This document shows, piece by piece, positions 35,218-47,593 of a stretch of DNA of 64,000 nt. Position 1 is the stretch's first letter, and every line of letters begins with the position of its first letter. This DNA is from Spirometra erinaceieuropaei (taxonomy: Eukaryota > Platyhelminthes > Cestoda > Diphyllobothriidea > Diphyllobothriidae). The notes beneath the pieces were generated by a model that saw nothing but the letters and a program-made list of their open reading frames with translations, was not told where the DNA came from and searched no databases. Location: the NCBI GenBank assembly GCA_902702965.1, contig CACRXP010000429.1, forward strand, positions 114,486 to 178,485, written 5' to 3'. Position numbers and translations under genes: made by a program.

Positions 35218-35712
35218 TTATGGCAGTTTATTACATAACAAAATCACTTTTAAATGGGATAAGTCTGCACAACAGGGGACAGGAATAGTTCCCAGGCATT
35301 TGTCAAAGACATGGCATTGAGGCCAAACCAAAGACGATACTTCGTCTATGTGAGCCCACACAGCTCGACCACATACAAGGCCTGACTCGGGGAGTTTCCT
35401 TTTAAGTCTACTCCAGTATGCCTCAATGGCATTGGTGTGTCGTCCGGTGATAGGGTCCTTGGAGTTATTTGAGTGTTTAACAGAGAAATGTAGATAATCT
35501 TCTGAGGGAGGACGATTATACGCCTTCCACTCGTCCGTTACCACTATACTGCCTTCGGCAACCCATTTTGTAATAACGGAACGGAGAGCGGACCAACTTC
35601 GATCATTCATCTGTTCAACTAAGGCTTTCTGTCGGCTAGTGTCGTACATCCGGACCAGCCAGCACGCATAAAACCCCTCTTACCACCTGTCTCGTAAGAC
35701 AGGCTGCTTTGT
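35218..35712 (-). pseudogene. Merlin (ISXO2-like) DNA transposase, C-terminal half
   Basis: The frame from 35649 to 35218 is open for 143 codons and extends upstream through a stop (TAA at 35692-35690) with EGFYACWLVRM. VAEGSIVVTDEWKAY holds the second catalytic Asp, and DPITGRHTNAIEAYWSRLKR holds the catalytic Glu and the signature of ISXO2-type transposases. The first catalytic Asp and the N-terminal zinc-binding part are missing. Merlin elements are known from flatworms. It lies in channel intron 1, same strand as the gene. Terminal repeats were not found. Confidence 0.85.
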
Positions 35713-36744
35713 TTAGGCAAACTTTTTGGGTGCCATCTCCCAAGTTCTGTTGCTACGGAATGATTCATCTGCGTCATATATAATTTACGCCTCGTAGAAC
35801 TCTAGCACCAAATTTGAAGTGTCAGCCAATTTAAAAAACTGCATAGGTGTGGTTGGAGTACGGATAATTATGTAATCACTTCATCATATTTTCATCAGAT
35901 CCAAATGTAAGCTTTAGGATGAGCGTTCTTCAAAATTTCTTCAAATGGGTAAATGCAATGAAAGACTACTCAAGAGTGGCATTTTTCCGTTTATTTTCGG
36001 TGTCGCTCTAAATACAAAATTTTGTAGAAGTTTGGTGCGAAAGTTTGTTGTTTCTACTCATTTCACCTAATATTATACAACAAAATGCTTGCTCGAACTA
36101 ATGGTCGTCTACGATATCAAAAGTATATTATTTTCAGACTTGTAAGACCCTGAAACGTTTAATTAAAAGACGTCTTAACTGACAGTTAATTGATTTTCCT
36201 TATTCAATAGGTTTTTTGGACATCGTAGCTGGGAAACACTAGGCGTAAGTCCGGCAGCCAGTTGGGTAAAAGTTATGAGAAAGCCTTAAAACTATTTTGA
36301 GATATTAAGGGGATTATTTCTGAAAAAAACTTTGCAGACATATTACTGCAAAGGATACATAACAAAGATTACTATTCTTCATGCTTACTTCACACTTTGT
36401 CCGGATTTACGAGACATTGTAAATCTGAGTTGAGGTACCGGGCTAATTTACCTTTGACAATTTAGTCCCACCTTCTTTGAACGGATTACTTGTTTGAATG
36501 TAACGAGAAACAACACAACTGTACAACCCGCCTTCCTATCGTGCTCCGCTGTAGTGCTCTGTTGTCAGGTTTCTAAATTATTCACTGCTTAATTTTACTC
36601 ACTACCTTTAAGGCTAGGGGCTCGTGAGATATAACTCGTTCTTTCTTGGGAGCATTTCCTTTTTACGTCAAATCAATGGAAAAATCTCCCTCTACAAGCG
36701 CTCATTATTTAAAATGTGATTTGTTGCTGACTACCGGAAGGGTG

Positions 36745-36860
36745 CATATTAAAATGTCAGCATTCTGACAAGACTGCAATATCCTCAGTTTATGACTCAC
36801 CTAAGAAATCCTTTTCAATAAAGGCCAGTATTCAGAATTCCGGCAAACTCTTAACATTAA
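36745..36860. mobile_element. MITE right-arm fragment
   Basis: AAATGTCAGCATTCTGACAAGAC...AATCCTTTTCAATAAAGGCC...CAGAATTCCGGCAAACT follows the outer right arm of subfamily A with a deletion. Confidence 0.5.
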
Positions 36861-38639
36861 TGCAGTAGTTTACTAGTCCGCCGTGCCTAGCATAGTATGA
36901 ATGCACAGAGCCGTAGTGACCAACATGACTTGCGACTTACGAGGACGTCACCAGTATAGAAACATCAATCGCATTTAAATCACTCAAAATGCATTCTTAA
37001 TGCTGCGTTTAACTATCGACTGAGTCTGAACCCACGAAGTCAATGAAAGAAGATCCAAGGCAAAATTATGGATAAAATTAAATTCCATTTTTCAGTGCGT
37101 TCTGTAGGGATCTGCGCTAAATTTCGTTCACGGCGCTTTTATTCATCCCTGAACTGCCCGTTTCTATCCCGAGCGCAGTCTATGATATTATTATGTCCGA
37201 TTATCTTTTCAAATAATGATCACATACTCCATCAGAAACATAAGCGATCCATCAGATTCATCGACCAAGACAGCTGTCAACATAAAAACGAAGGGATCCG
37301 GAGTGTCGCCTGTCTGTGGCCGGTGACGACCTCAAGTTGCTCAACCGAATAAGTATGTGGAAGCTATTCGGGTGTTCATCCCTGCCTCGATCGTCAATTG
37401 TTTGTTGGCAAAACCTTGAAATGCTGGTCTAGGACATTTGCCTCGGGACCTAATTATTGCCATTTACCCGCCTAGTTAACCGCCATCTTTCTCCCATACT
37501 GAGAATGCCCTTCTTCATGACAATTTAGCACACTTCTTGCCAAAGCAAATCTGACGTGAGTAAACCATCTTGACGGTTTACTAATCGCGGTTTGAGAGCC
37601 CGTCCGGTGAGAGCCAACCAAAACTGGGTTCTCTTATGGGCAGTAACTACCTGAGGTCAGCGACCGCCTTTCTTTGAAGTCTAGTACAAGGAGAGTCTTG
37701 AATAGCCTATTGCACGGCATGTGCAACCGGAATATTCGCGTTTGTTGGCTTCTGCGGCTATGCCTAGTTTCTGTCATCCAGAGGTTGTTTTTTCGGAAAA
37801 ATAGGGTGAACGCAGTGAGGTTTACATCTACTGAAGGCACAACTAAAACCACTGTTAACGTGTGCTAACGATCGCCTTTATAGCAGGCGTTAGACATGCT
37901 GCCGGTCGAGTTTACCACCGTGACCAATTTTCCCAAGGCGCATGCCCATCAAATGCAGGATAATGCGTTGTTTTCAATAAGGCAACAATAGATTCACGTA
38001 AATTGTGAAGACCAATGTCATTAACTACCCACTGTAATGAATTTTGAAGTTTTATTTTGACACTGTATTCCACTTAACGCGTATGGCTAAAGTCTTTGAC
38101 ATAACGCGTTTGCTACTCATGGAGAAGTCGATTTAGATGAACGCACTTCGCTATGTATACTTCGGAAATGATTTTGGCAGATTAGATCCACGTCCACTGT
38201 CTGACGTAATATCTCTTACTAATCTATAAATGATTGGCAGGATTTAAAATCTGGTAGCAAGGTTGCGATCCGATTTGCGTGCACTACTACTAAATAAATA
38301 CAAATATAAATGCTCACAATTATTTGACTGGGCGTATTACAAGAACGAAATCGTACCAACTATCCATTTTTTAAAAAAATCCCGCTTTTCCGTCTGGTAA
38401 ACGGGATTCGCAGTAAGAAATAAGCCATCAAATTCACTTAAGCACTTCTTAGAACATATTTGGTAAAATTCCACTAATTCGCGCTTTAAACGCAGATGCT
38501 CGCTATTGTGAGGGTAAACTAGTTGGTCACGCTTTCAAACAAAATTCACACTTGATAACTTTAAAAGCTTTGTGGTCAGCAAAGCACAATTAAACAATTA
38601 TAATAAGCACAAATTCTCAACATCGAACTTGTAACTTGC

Positions 38640-38918
38640 TTGATTTGAATCCAGACCCCAAAACTCCAGCTCTTCTTCAAACAGTGGTCCACACACATCG
38701 ACCGGATAATGGAGCTTTCCAGTTCTGTAGTAGTTTAGAACCTGCGCAAACACGCCCGGATGTCGATCAAAGAAGTACTCATTGAGAACTGGGTCGTAGT
38801 TGGCCAGTGCCTCCGTGAGTCGGGACAGACGAGTTGCCGGAATCTTCTTAAGAGTGGCTCGGTACGTTTCGTGACGGACTCCTCCAACGTTGAGAATGAC
38901 CCGGTTCGAGACATCCAT
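38640..38918 (-). CDS. Shaw: Kv3/Shaw potassium channel, exon 1 (T1 domain)
   Basis: This exon starts the voltage-gated K+ channel. It encodes 93 residues from ATG at 38918; an in-frame stop lies seven codons upstream and no other ATG intervenes. It holds most of the T1 (BTB-like) domain that drives subfamily-specific tetramer assembly in the cytoplasm. The stretch [15 protein letters not shown] opens it, and [20 protein letters not shown] is typical of the Kv family. H70 and C76 are the first two zinc ligands. The exon ends at codon CAA (38642-38640), phase 0, followed by GCAAGT, a GC-type splice donor. The read-through past that point loses similarity at once, while joining to the exon at 26131 restores it. 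A possible splice acceptor (TTATTAG) just before the ATG suggests an upstream 5'-UTR exon. Family assignment is firm; the orthologue name is by family resemblance. Confidence 0.93.
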
Positions 38919-39404
38919 ATCACTAATAAAGCAAATAGATTAACCTGAGGTCTGAGAGGGCTGTTTGCCGGAAAGTGGTATATTTATTTCGAAAAATGCA
39001 CCCTTTCTGACTAAAGCCCTAGTTGGCTTCAAACAGCCAGTCCAACGAGTTGACAGTTCGCTGTGTATGACAGCGAAGTCAAGGGCATTTTGATCGATAA
39101 GTTCGCCCAAACGACGAGTTTGATGAAATTTCACATGTTGTCAAAATCGCTGATTTTTGATCAAGCGAACAGTAGTAGCCAGAGATGGTTCCCAATTACT
39201 TTTACGTGTTAAGTAATCAGCCTAAACTGTAATTTGTATGCAACTGTGCTACACTTCCGCGCTACATGTCAGTTTCCATTTGCTACTTTGCATTTTACGT
39301 ACACCGCAATCAGTCTACTGCCATTTTCTCTCATATTTTCACGAAAAGTTTAAGGTGATCTGTAAGGTGCCAAAGGTGTTTTCGAATAATTATTTCTTGG
39401 GAGA

Positions 39405-40105
39405 CTGACTTTATTCATAACATACATGTACATTTTACAGGGCTAAAAGTGGTTTCTTTACTGCCCACTGCTGTCGACTCTTCGATTGCCTGCAAACATG
39501 GTGAGAAAAAAGAAAAAGCTCTCAAAACTCTCGATACACAATTGTAACTGAGATGGAATGGTGACTGAGGATGTGAACATGACTTTTGATGAGTGAAATA
39601 TACTCTACTGGACATATATTTTGAGATTATAATGAAAACTTTAGCCGTGCCATTGACCAATTCGATCGTTTTGCTCAAGCGGCTGTTAGGCAGAAGAGAT
39701 AATACTCGTAGCTTGCGTGTTGTTCGGGGTTCTGTGTCACTGTCAACATCACCGGATATTCTCACAGCTTTCCATATAATGGCACGCGGTCTTAAAAACA
39801 TAGCCTGACCGCGCTGACTGCCCATCCTCAGCCCGCCTACTTTAGTGCAGATTCTGAACAATCTTCAGCTCCCCTTACCAATGTTTATCATTTATAAGTC
39901 TCCTGTAAATAGCCGGATAGCTGAGTGAGTTTTTAACAGTTTCATATTTGTCAGTATTTCCTCGCTCACTGACGCCTTTGAAAATATCCAACTGGGAGAC
40001 TGATGTGCCTATCAACAAATCAAAGCTTCACGTCTTATTTTTAATCCCGCCTCAGAGATTCGCTCGGTACATTTGAAAGAAGGGCGGTTTTCCACGTGGT
40101 GCCAA
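39405..40105. repeat. Dispersed repeat, copy 1 (partner 46525-47345)
   Basis: TTAGCCGTGCCATTGACCAATT, GGTTCTGTGTCACTGTCAA and TTGAAAATATCCAACTGGG match the partner in order; the right end (GGCGGTTTTCCACGTGGTGCC) resembles the family at 42660-44260. Confidence 0.6.
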
Positions 40106-40734
40106 GGCGATAATCCCGTCTGCTAACATTCGCTCTTTATAGGTGGTTTGCTCACTGCTCGATAGCAGTCGTGAATGGCTCCCGGTAACTAAGTTAGACC
40201 TACGGCGAGTGAGTGATAATTCACCGAATTGCAATGATCTCTAAGATGCGGAAGACGGCTCTACAGGCTATAGCAGCATAGTGATTATTATTAAGTTGAT
40301 GTTTTGGGATGGTGTTGCTGACAGTTAGTTTATACTTCTAAGAACAGGTAACTGGTAATATAGTCAAACATTGCTTTCAAAAGTGTTGGCTATCGAACTA
40401 TCCAATGAAAGGCCAGTGTGAAACACGAAGTAAACGCGATTCTATTAAAGTTTAAAAAGGCTGTATATAATTTATGGTCTCGAGTTTGAGAATAAGCCGT
40501 CAAACTGGAGTTTGTAAGATAATAAGAGGATTTTTTGTGTGATCCATCTGAACAGGATTTAATTAAATGTCACGGTATTAGACTCCCCGCGTTACTCTAA
40601 TGTTTAGTTGAATCTGATTCTGTGTCCATCAAATCGCTTAATTGATCTTTAAGCTAGTCCTGTAATCAGTGACCCTTTCGCCATCTCTTGAATGTATGAC
40701 TGATAGCAATAACGGAAATGGTGCAACCTGACTT

Positions 40735-41105
40735 CGAAGGACCACCCTTACTACGACAAAAACCGCGGGTAGACCTACCGGATTATAGGGGGGCGCTATT
40801 TATTGTGGCTACTTTAAATTGGTGTCTGCAGGGTGAGGGTACAGTTATTTAACAAATTCGTTTGATACCACCGACGTATTTCTATCTACGAAATGTGAAC
40901 AGGGATATTCAGCATTGCCTTAGAATGAATTCCGTTGTTGGTTGTTCTATTTTAAAGCGGAATCCGATTAACCTATTTGGGCGCTGAATGTTGCTTGTTA
41001 TATGCAAATAAACTTTGCTTTAGAGAACGTCCTTGTGAGCTCAACTAGATCGTGACCGTTGCTTTGCTTAAATGCTGAAAAGGGCTTTTTCCCATCAGAT
41101 AATGT
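40735..41105. repeat. Dispersed repeat, copy 1 (partner 48610-49030)
   Basis: GGTAGACCTACCGGA, GATATTCAGCATTGCCTTAG and GACCGTTGCTTTGCTTAAAT align in order with the partner. Confidence 0.5.
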
Positions 41106-41949
41106 ATGCCCGGAAGTCTGGAGACAAAACATCAGGCGTTTTCCCCACAGGGTCAATTGCTTTCACCATATGACTGCTAGTCATTAATTAACTAAGGCCG
41201 GCGGAGAAATTCGCAACTCGAATCGTCCTCCTGGAACGCGGATTTTGCTCCAAGCAATCATTACAACTGCTACAGAAATAGCCTTGACTGATTTGCAGAA
41301 TGAATCTAGACGCTCCTTGGTTAGGCAAATAATTAAAACATTTATTCATCGATCAAGAGGTCACGATGTGCATAATATGTCACTTGCTGTTTTATTATGG
41401 TAAACGTCTTAATGAATCCATGATATTAACCTGTTAGATATACCCCCTCACGGTAATACTGAAGTGCCCAGTGTAGACTCCTGCAAATCAATTGTGCTAA
41501 CTCTTTATCTCTGGGTATTATGTGAACTTAATATAGTGTTTTACGTGCTTTTAATAGAGCGGTGGGTATATGACTGTCGGGCTAAATTGATGTCGCTCAC
41601 TGTAGTTTACGTTTACTAATCAGACTGCAGATTAGCGTCGTGAAATACACACATGACGTGTCCTTTTTCAAGTGAATCTGGGAAATACCTGTTGGAATCT
41701 TTACCACCCAGATGTAGACTAAATGGCAGTCTTTCGAACTGTGTAAAATATTGTAAATGATGTATTAGAAAAGCAATACGTCGGCGAGTTTGGTCATAAT
41801 TAAAAACATCCACGAAATTATTTTGTGGATATTGAGTTTCGTAGAGGAGGCCCCAGGGCGCCTGTCAGACGTCAGTCGACGTGACCTTGCTAAATCCCCA
41901 TTGGCATTCATCCAATTCTAAAGCCCTGATGAATATGTATTAGCTGTAG

Positions 41950-42600
41950 AAATTGCGTTATGGGCCTCATAAAAGAGAGTGGCTTTGCGCTAGGTGTATC
42001 GACCGAGAAACACGACCCATATAAGTCATACTTTATTGGTGTTTTTGCATTTGGACTGAGGGCAATCTTGGAAGACTGTCTGTCTTTATTCATATTGACC
42101 CGACTGTAAAAACATCGGCGCCTCCGTGATATTGGAACCCACGACGGTAAAAGGAAGGCTATATTACACCCAACGCTCTAACCAAGTGAGGTACTAGGCA
42201 TCGCCGTACGACTCGAGTTTAATCACATTTGGGTCAACTTACCCGCCAAACCTATCACAACCTCTGGAATCCACCAAATCTGATACATTAATTTGACTGC
42301 CGAAACAGGGTTTTCTAAAGAATTTGCCTAGAATCCACCAGATGACTACCAGGCTCACGTAATTCATAGATGTTGGCTGTACAAGAGCCTTTCCCATACT
42401 GTCGTGGGTTCGAAATGCCACCGAGGCGCCGAGGTTTTCACATTTAGGTCAGTGTGAATTATTCGAAATCTGCTAAAACACCCATCAATCTGTCTTTATT
42501 CAAACCTTGCGTCCAGTGACTGGCACTCCATTCTCAACTGCAGGGTTGCTGTGAAAGAGTTGTTTTGATTGCAAAACAGACAGAAGGTCAGAAAAGGTGT
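41950..42600. repeat. Dispersed repeat split by the tRNA-SINE pair
   Basis: GACCGAGAAACACGACCCATATAAGTCATAC on the left and GCAGGGTTGCTGTGAAAGAGTTGTTTTGATTG on the right are one repeat, as in the unsplit copies at 42660-42905 and 44030-44260. Confidence 0.6.
42093..42488. mobile_element. Inverted pair of tRNA-derived SINEs with 14-bp target duplication
   Basis: TCTGTCTTTATTCA stands at 42079-42092 and 42489-42502. Between them the left half, on the minus strand, has a tRNA A-box-like ACCTCACTTGGTTAGAGCG and a B-box-like GTGGGTTCCAATATC; the right half, on the plus strand, has GTGGGTTCGAAATGCCACCG. Both continue outwards into GAGGCGCCGAG/TG and a T-rich tail. The two are therefore head to head. 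The insertion splits a copy of the dispersed repeat at 41950-42600. Confidence 0.72.
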
Positions 42601-42659
42601 AAATTAATGTACGTAGACCAAATTTGCCACAGGGGTGAGGTTAGTTTTCTAATATGAAG

Positions 42660-42905
42660 GAAAATCATCTATTTAAGTCCGGCCTGTCGGGAGAAGAACG
42701 GTTTTCCACTGGGCGCCTCGACAGAGAAAAATAACCTACATAAGTCATACTGTTGTCGATGTTTTGAAGTTGGATTGAGAGCAGTCGTAATTGACAACCT
42801 GTCCTTAATTTAGCCGTCCGACCAGTGGCTGGAATTCCGCCCTCTATCGCAGAGTTATTGTGACAGAGTTGTTTTGATTGTAAAACAGGCAGAAAAGTTG
42901 TGCCT
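42660..42905. repeat. Dispersed repeat, unsplit copy
   Basis: GGGAGAAGAACGGTTTTCCACT, TAAGTCATACTGTTGTCG, GAGAGCAGTCGTAATTG, AGAGTTGTTTTGATTGTAAAAC. Confidence 0.6.
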
Positions 42906-44029
42906 GTACAATAATATGAAGACGAGGACCATGGAAAGTAATCTCGATCAAATTTATGTTTATGGACAGTGTAATGCTACTAATAGGTCTAAATCCCAGA
43001 AAATAGATAAATAATAATATAGTTAATCATATTCCTTAATAGTAATGACTACCGAAACATCCAAATAGTGACTAATATGAGGAATTTGCAGATTTTGAAT
43101 TACTAATGTCAGCAAAATGTTTCAGATAAGTACTTGTTTCGAATTTGAAAATAACTCCTCAAACTGCGCCGTCAATATTCCGCCAGCAATAACCCTGACC
43201 AACATCAGGCAGAATAAGTACGGAGCAGAGTTGCCGCTTCCGGACTGGAAATTGGATGTCTGCCTATTAAGTTTACTTCTAACGCTATGTGCCTTTTCCT
43301 TCAGGTAACAGATAAACTGTCTCAAAATCGACCATAGGAAAATTACACTTTGTAAAACCTAGTGCATTATTCTCCGTGAAACTTGCGACGACGCCCTCAT
43401 TTCTTATGCTTTTGCACCAAATACACTAAACAGACATTCCAAATCAGTCCTACTATTTGTGACGTAAGTATTAATCGAGATTTTGTTTAAAGCGAGTAAC
43501 TATAGTGTGTAGTGATCTGAGAATAGTTGGAAATTTGCGGCACTACAGGCAGCTGGTGGTGCTACTCACGCCATGGACTGGTAGACTTCTGTGAGCTCTT
43601 TGTGCTAAAGGCACCTTTCGTCGTGTACCGGTTGCCGTTTTTAGATGTACATGCTATGAGTAACCATATGTAGACTGCGGCGCTACTGTCAGAACCACCA
43701 GATATTTTCCCAATCCCCTATGCAATCGCTTCCGCAACTTAAAAAATGTAGCCTGGCAGCGTTAAACGTTCATCGTAGGCCCAGGACAACTACAGATATT
43801 GGACTGTCTTCAACAACCCTTTTAACAAAGTTTGTTTCCGCAAAATCACCTCGAAATGACCCGTCAGCAAAATAATCTTCTTTTACCAATTTGACTTTTA
43901 CGTACATATATCTGCTGTCGGTAAACGTCCGTTCGATAATGCCTAAGGGAATATCCAATTGGTGAGAGTTGTGTTTACCAACAAAGCCAGAGCCTTTAGA
44001 ACTCATCCTTTAAACCACTTTCGAAATTC

Positions 44030-44260
44030 CCCCATCGAAGCCCTGTATGTCTGGGAGAAGAACGATTTTCCACTAGGTGCATTGACCGAGAAACACAACA
44101 GACATAAGTCTAATTTTTTGACGTTTTTGCAGATGAATTGAGAGCAGTCGTGATAGGCGACTTATCCTTAAACTAGCCCTGCGGTAAGAGACTGCCCTGT
44201 TTTGAGAGGGTTGTTTTGATCGTAAAACACACAGAAAGGGCGTAGACCGAGGTAAATAGA
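44030..44260. repeat. Dispersed repeat, unsplit copy
   Basis: GGGAGAAGAACGATTTTCCACT, GACCGAGAAACACAACAGAC, GAGAGCAGTCGTGATAG, GGGTTGTTTTGATCGTAAAAC. Confidence 0.6.
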
Positions 44261-44457
44261 CCAGGCCACTTCCACGAAAAATAAGGTGACGAATAACCAC
44301 AGTCAGTTCCCTAGGATGAAAGAGAGACCCCTATAATACCGCATACAGTGCTCCGATATTTTTGGTTTTCCATTAAGTAGACTTAAGCAGACACTATAAA
44401 TTAACCGTGACATTTATAATGTATGCATAACTCGAGTTTTGGACTCCATTCAGTGTT

Positions 44458-45149
44458 TACAGTGAGTGCCTGATTTCATTAAAGGTTGGCTAAAATTCTA
44501 AAATGCGTTCTCGATTTGGAAGGCTTAATTAGTCGGGGTTGAAATATTGATCATATGGCGGCATAATCCAGTAATATTTCGACCCTGCCAGGATGTCGGC
44601 TTTTGAACGCACTTTTTTCAATCCCGTGCAGGAGCCACACTCAGTAAAAATACTTATTTATGTGGGGTGTATTTTTTGCAATGATTTTCGATGGTCAAAT
44701 AAATTCAAATACATTTATGGGAAGTATGCACAAAATATGCCTTTTTCTATTTATTCGGTAGCCAATAATGTCGGCTTCTCATTTTATACTTGAGGACTGG
44801 GTATGTTTGGTTTTCCGATTCCCTGATAATTTTAGGCCACATCAGCCGTTGCATTAAAAGTTTTCAATAATACGATTTTGAGGTTCGTACGATGTACATT
44901 CATGCAGCATCGAAACCTAATTGTTTACCAGCGCTTCTCATGAAATATATAGTATAGTCTGCGCTCATTGTAAAAGTTCATGAACTATAAATGATATCCT
45001 CTTAGAGGCATAGAGGAATGAATGATTTTCCTTAAACAGAAAGCATACGCCTTGCAGACTGAAATCGCTAAACAGTAATGCAACGGCTGATCTGGACTAA
45101 ACATAATTAGGGAATCGGAAAACATTTTGAAAACCTAAACATACTCTGT
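44458..45149. mobile_element. Fold-back MITE, cut by the assembly gap
   Basis: Begins TACAGTGAGTGCCTGATTTC and follows the left arm and centre of subfamily A (AGGATGTCGGCTTTTGAACG, TTGCAGACTGAAATCGCTAAAC) up to the N gap. The sequence after the gap does not match the right arm, so that arm should be inside the gap. Confidence 0.82.
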
Positions 45150-46021
45150 NNNNNNNNNNNNNNNNNNNNNNNNNNNNNNNNNNNNNNNNNNNNNNNNNNN
45201 NNNNNNNNNNNNNNNNNNNNNNNNNNNNNNNNNNNNNNNNNNNNNNNNNNNNNNNNNNNNNNNNNNNNNNNNNNNNNNNNNNNNNNNNNNNNNNNNNNNN
45301 NNNNNNNNNNNNNNNNNNNNNNNNNNNNNNNNNNNNNNNNNNNNNNNNNNNNNNNNNNNNNNNNNNNNNNNNNNNNNNNNNNNNNNNNNNNNNNNNNNNN
45401 NNNNNNNNNNNNNNNNNNNNNNNNNNNNNNNNNNNNNNNNNNNNNNNNNNNNNNNNNNNNNNNNNNNNNNNNNNNNNNNNNNNNNNNNNNNNNNNNNNNN
45501 NNNNNNNNNNNNNNNNNNNNNNNNNNNNNNNNNNNNNNNNNNNNNNNNNNNNNNNNNNNNNNNNNNNNNNNNNNNNNNNNNNNNNNNNNNNNNNNNNNNN
45601 NNNNNNNNNNNNNNNNNNNNNNNNNNNNNNNNNNNNNNNNNNNNNNNNNNNNNNNNNNNNNNNNNNNNNNNNNNNNNNNNNNNNNNNNNNNNNNNNNNNN
45701 NNNNNNNNNNNNNNNNNNNNNNNNNNNNNNNNNNNNNNNNNNNNNNNNNNNNNNNNNNNNNNNNNNNNNNNNNNNNNNNNNNNNNNNNNNNNNNNNNNNN
45801 NNNNNNNNNNNNNNNNNNNNNNNNNNNNNNNNNNNNNNNNNNNNNNNNNNNNNNNNNNNNNNNNNNNNNNNNNNNNNNNNNNNNNNNNNNNNNNNNNNNN
45901 NNNNNNNNNNNNNNNNNNNNNNNNNNNNNNNNNNNNNNNNNNNNNNNNNNNNNNNNNNNNNNNNNNNNNNNNNNNNNNNNNNNNNNNNNNNNNNNNNNNN
46001 NNNNNNNNNNNNNNNNNNNNN
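45150..46021. other. Assembly gap (872 N)
   Basis: Run of N inside a fold-back MITE; long inverted repeats are hard to assemble. Confidence 1.
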
Positions 46022-46524
46022 CAGCAATTTTACCCAAATTACGGAGCGTTATCTATTGTAATACAAATAGAAAGGTGTGATTTGAGTAAAAAATTAACTA
46101 CACTTACTCCATAGATAATTGAAAAACGAGTAACTGCAAACAGATTGATTAGATGATCTACAGACACCGACAGCAGCGTAACATATACCAGCTAGGCATT
46201 TTTCAGCAATCATCGCGTTCCAGCCCAGGCAACAGATAACTGTTGATATTAATTATTAATTTTTATATTTATAATGCCTGCCGAATTATTGAAAAATAAG
46301 GGTAAGATACTAATCCATTGGATTAGTTTTAAAGGTCGATTGTAATAATCGGTCGTCGAATTGAAGTTTGTCAGAAGCTGGGGAACGTTTTTATTAAAGG
46401 ACTGGTCGAAAGCCTCATCTCGTGAAGGTCGCACTTTTAGCCCATCCGCTTTATGTGGCATTTATTTATATCCGACTCATTGGCCGTCAAAATCGGTACT
46501 TGTCCTTTGAGTTTGTCCTGAATC

Positions 46525-47345
46525 GAGTGACTTTATTTTCCACCCCCGGATGCAGGGCTCATTGCGAAAACAGAAAAGGCGTGACCTGAGTTCAATGGAC
46601 AACAAGTGTATTGTGGAAAATTAGATGACAAAAGAAAAGTCTCCATGAACTGCTGAAAAAGGATTGTGAATGAGATGAACTGATGGTTTTTATTGCGAAA
46701 TAATATCTCTTGATTGATAAAATCTACTCTACCAGAGACACGTTTTAAAAATTCTAATGAAACATTTAGCCGTGTCATTGACTAATTTACTTATATTGCT
46801 TGAACGACTAACACATAGAGAGCTTTGTGGACGTTTTGTAACGCAGCGGTTACTTGTATCTTGTGCGTTGCTTGAGGTTCTGTATCAGTGTCAAAAGTAC
46901 CCGATGATTTTTCAATTTATAATGGAATCACTTCTGGTTTTAATTAGTAGTCTGATCCCGGTGACTGCTCACCTGCGAGCCGCGTTAGCTACAGGCATGC
47001 AGATGTTGAAAAGCCCCCAACAACCAATCAGTCAGCGTTTATTTTTAGTAATTTGCTGAGTAACCTTCTTTTAGCAATTAAATATTTGCACAAATATTTT
47101 TGCCGTCAGTAGCTCTTCATTCAATGATAGCTTCGAAAATATCCATTAAAGGGTCGCATGCGTTTACACAGAATGATAGAAATTTTACAGTTTATTAATA
47201 ATTTTGTTTGAAGAGTCGTTTATTGAAGTTCATTATGTTGGTAAAATGAGCAGTTTTCTACTTGGCAACCTGCCCACGGATTGACAGCAGTCCTGGCTGG
47301 TTCCATGTTTTTTAGCCCTACGGCAATAACCGATTGCAAATATCT
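46525..47345. repeat. Dispersed repeat, copy 2 (partner 39405-40105)
   Basis: TTAGCCGTGTCATTGACTAATT, GGTTCTGTATCAGTGTCAA, TCGAAAATATCCATTAAAG. No protein recognised in either copy. Confidence 0.6.
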
Positions 47346-47593
47346 CTAGGATAAAGGAGAGTAGAAAAATGAACCACCTTATTTTAAAGAAAAACAGAAC
47401 TGAATAATCAAAGGCAGATCTCGAAGACGACAGAAAGGGAAACTATAGGCAATAGTGCTCCTTATCAGGTTAACTTTTTGGTAATCATAATGTTACTGGT
47501 AGCTCTAAGGCTAATGACTCATTCTCTAATCCTTGAATGCGTGGCTGATTTCGACAGTAAAAACGGCGTAAACGGAGGTCGATGGACCACACC

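Larger units (their letters stand above)
26132..38639 (-). other. Intron 1 of the Shaw-type channel (GC-AG)
   Basis: The intron spans 12.5 kb. Its donor is GCAAGT and its acceptor TTATCTAG. It has no other recognisable cellular exon. It contains a pair of direct repeats near 27.1 and 28.5 kb, a PLE remnant with hammerhead ribozymes, a decayed LINE, a second PLE relic, a Merlin pseudogene and a MITE fragment. About 29.98-30.20 kb is richer in G+C than its flanks, but no protein family is recognised there. Confidence 0.85.

Noticed and set aside
45107..46037. Open frames across the third gap
   Set aside because: Same artefact; the left flank is a MITE.
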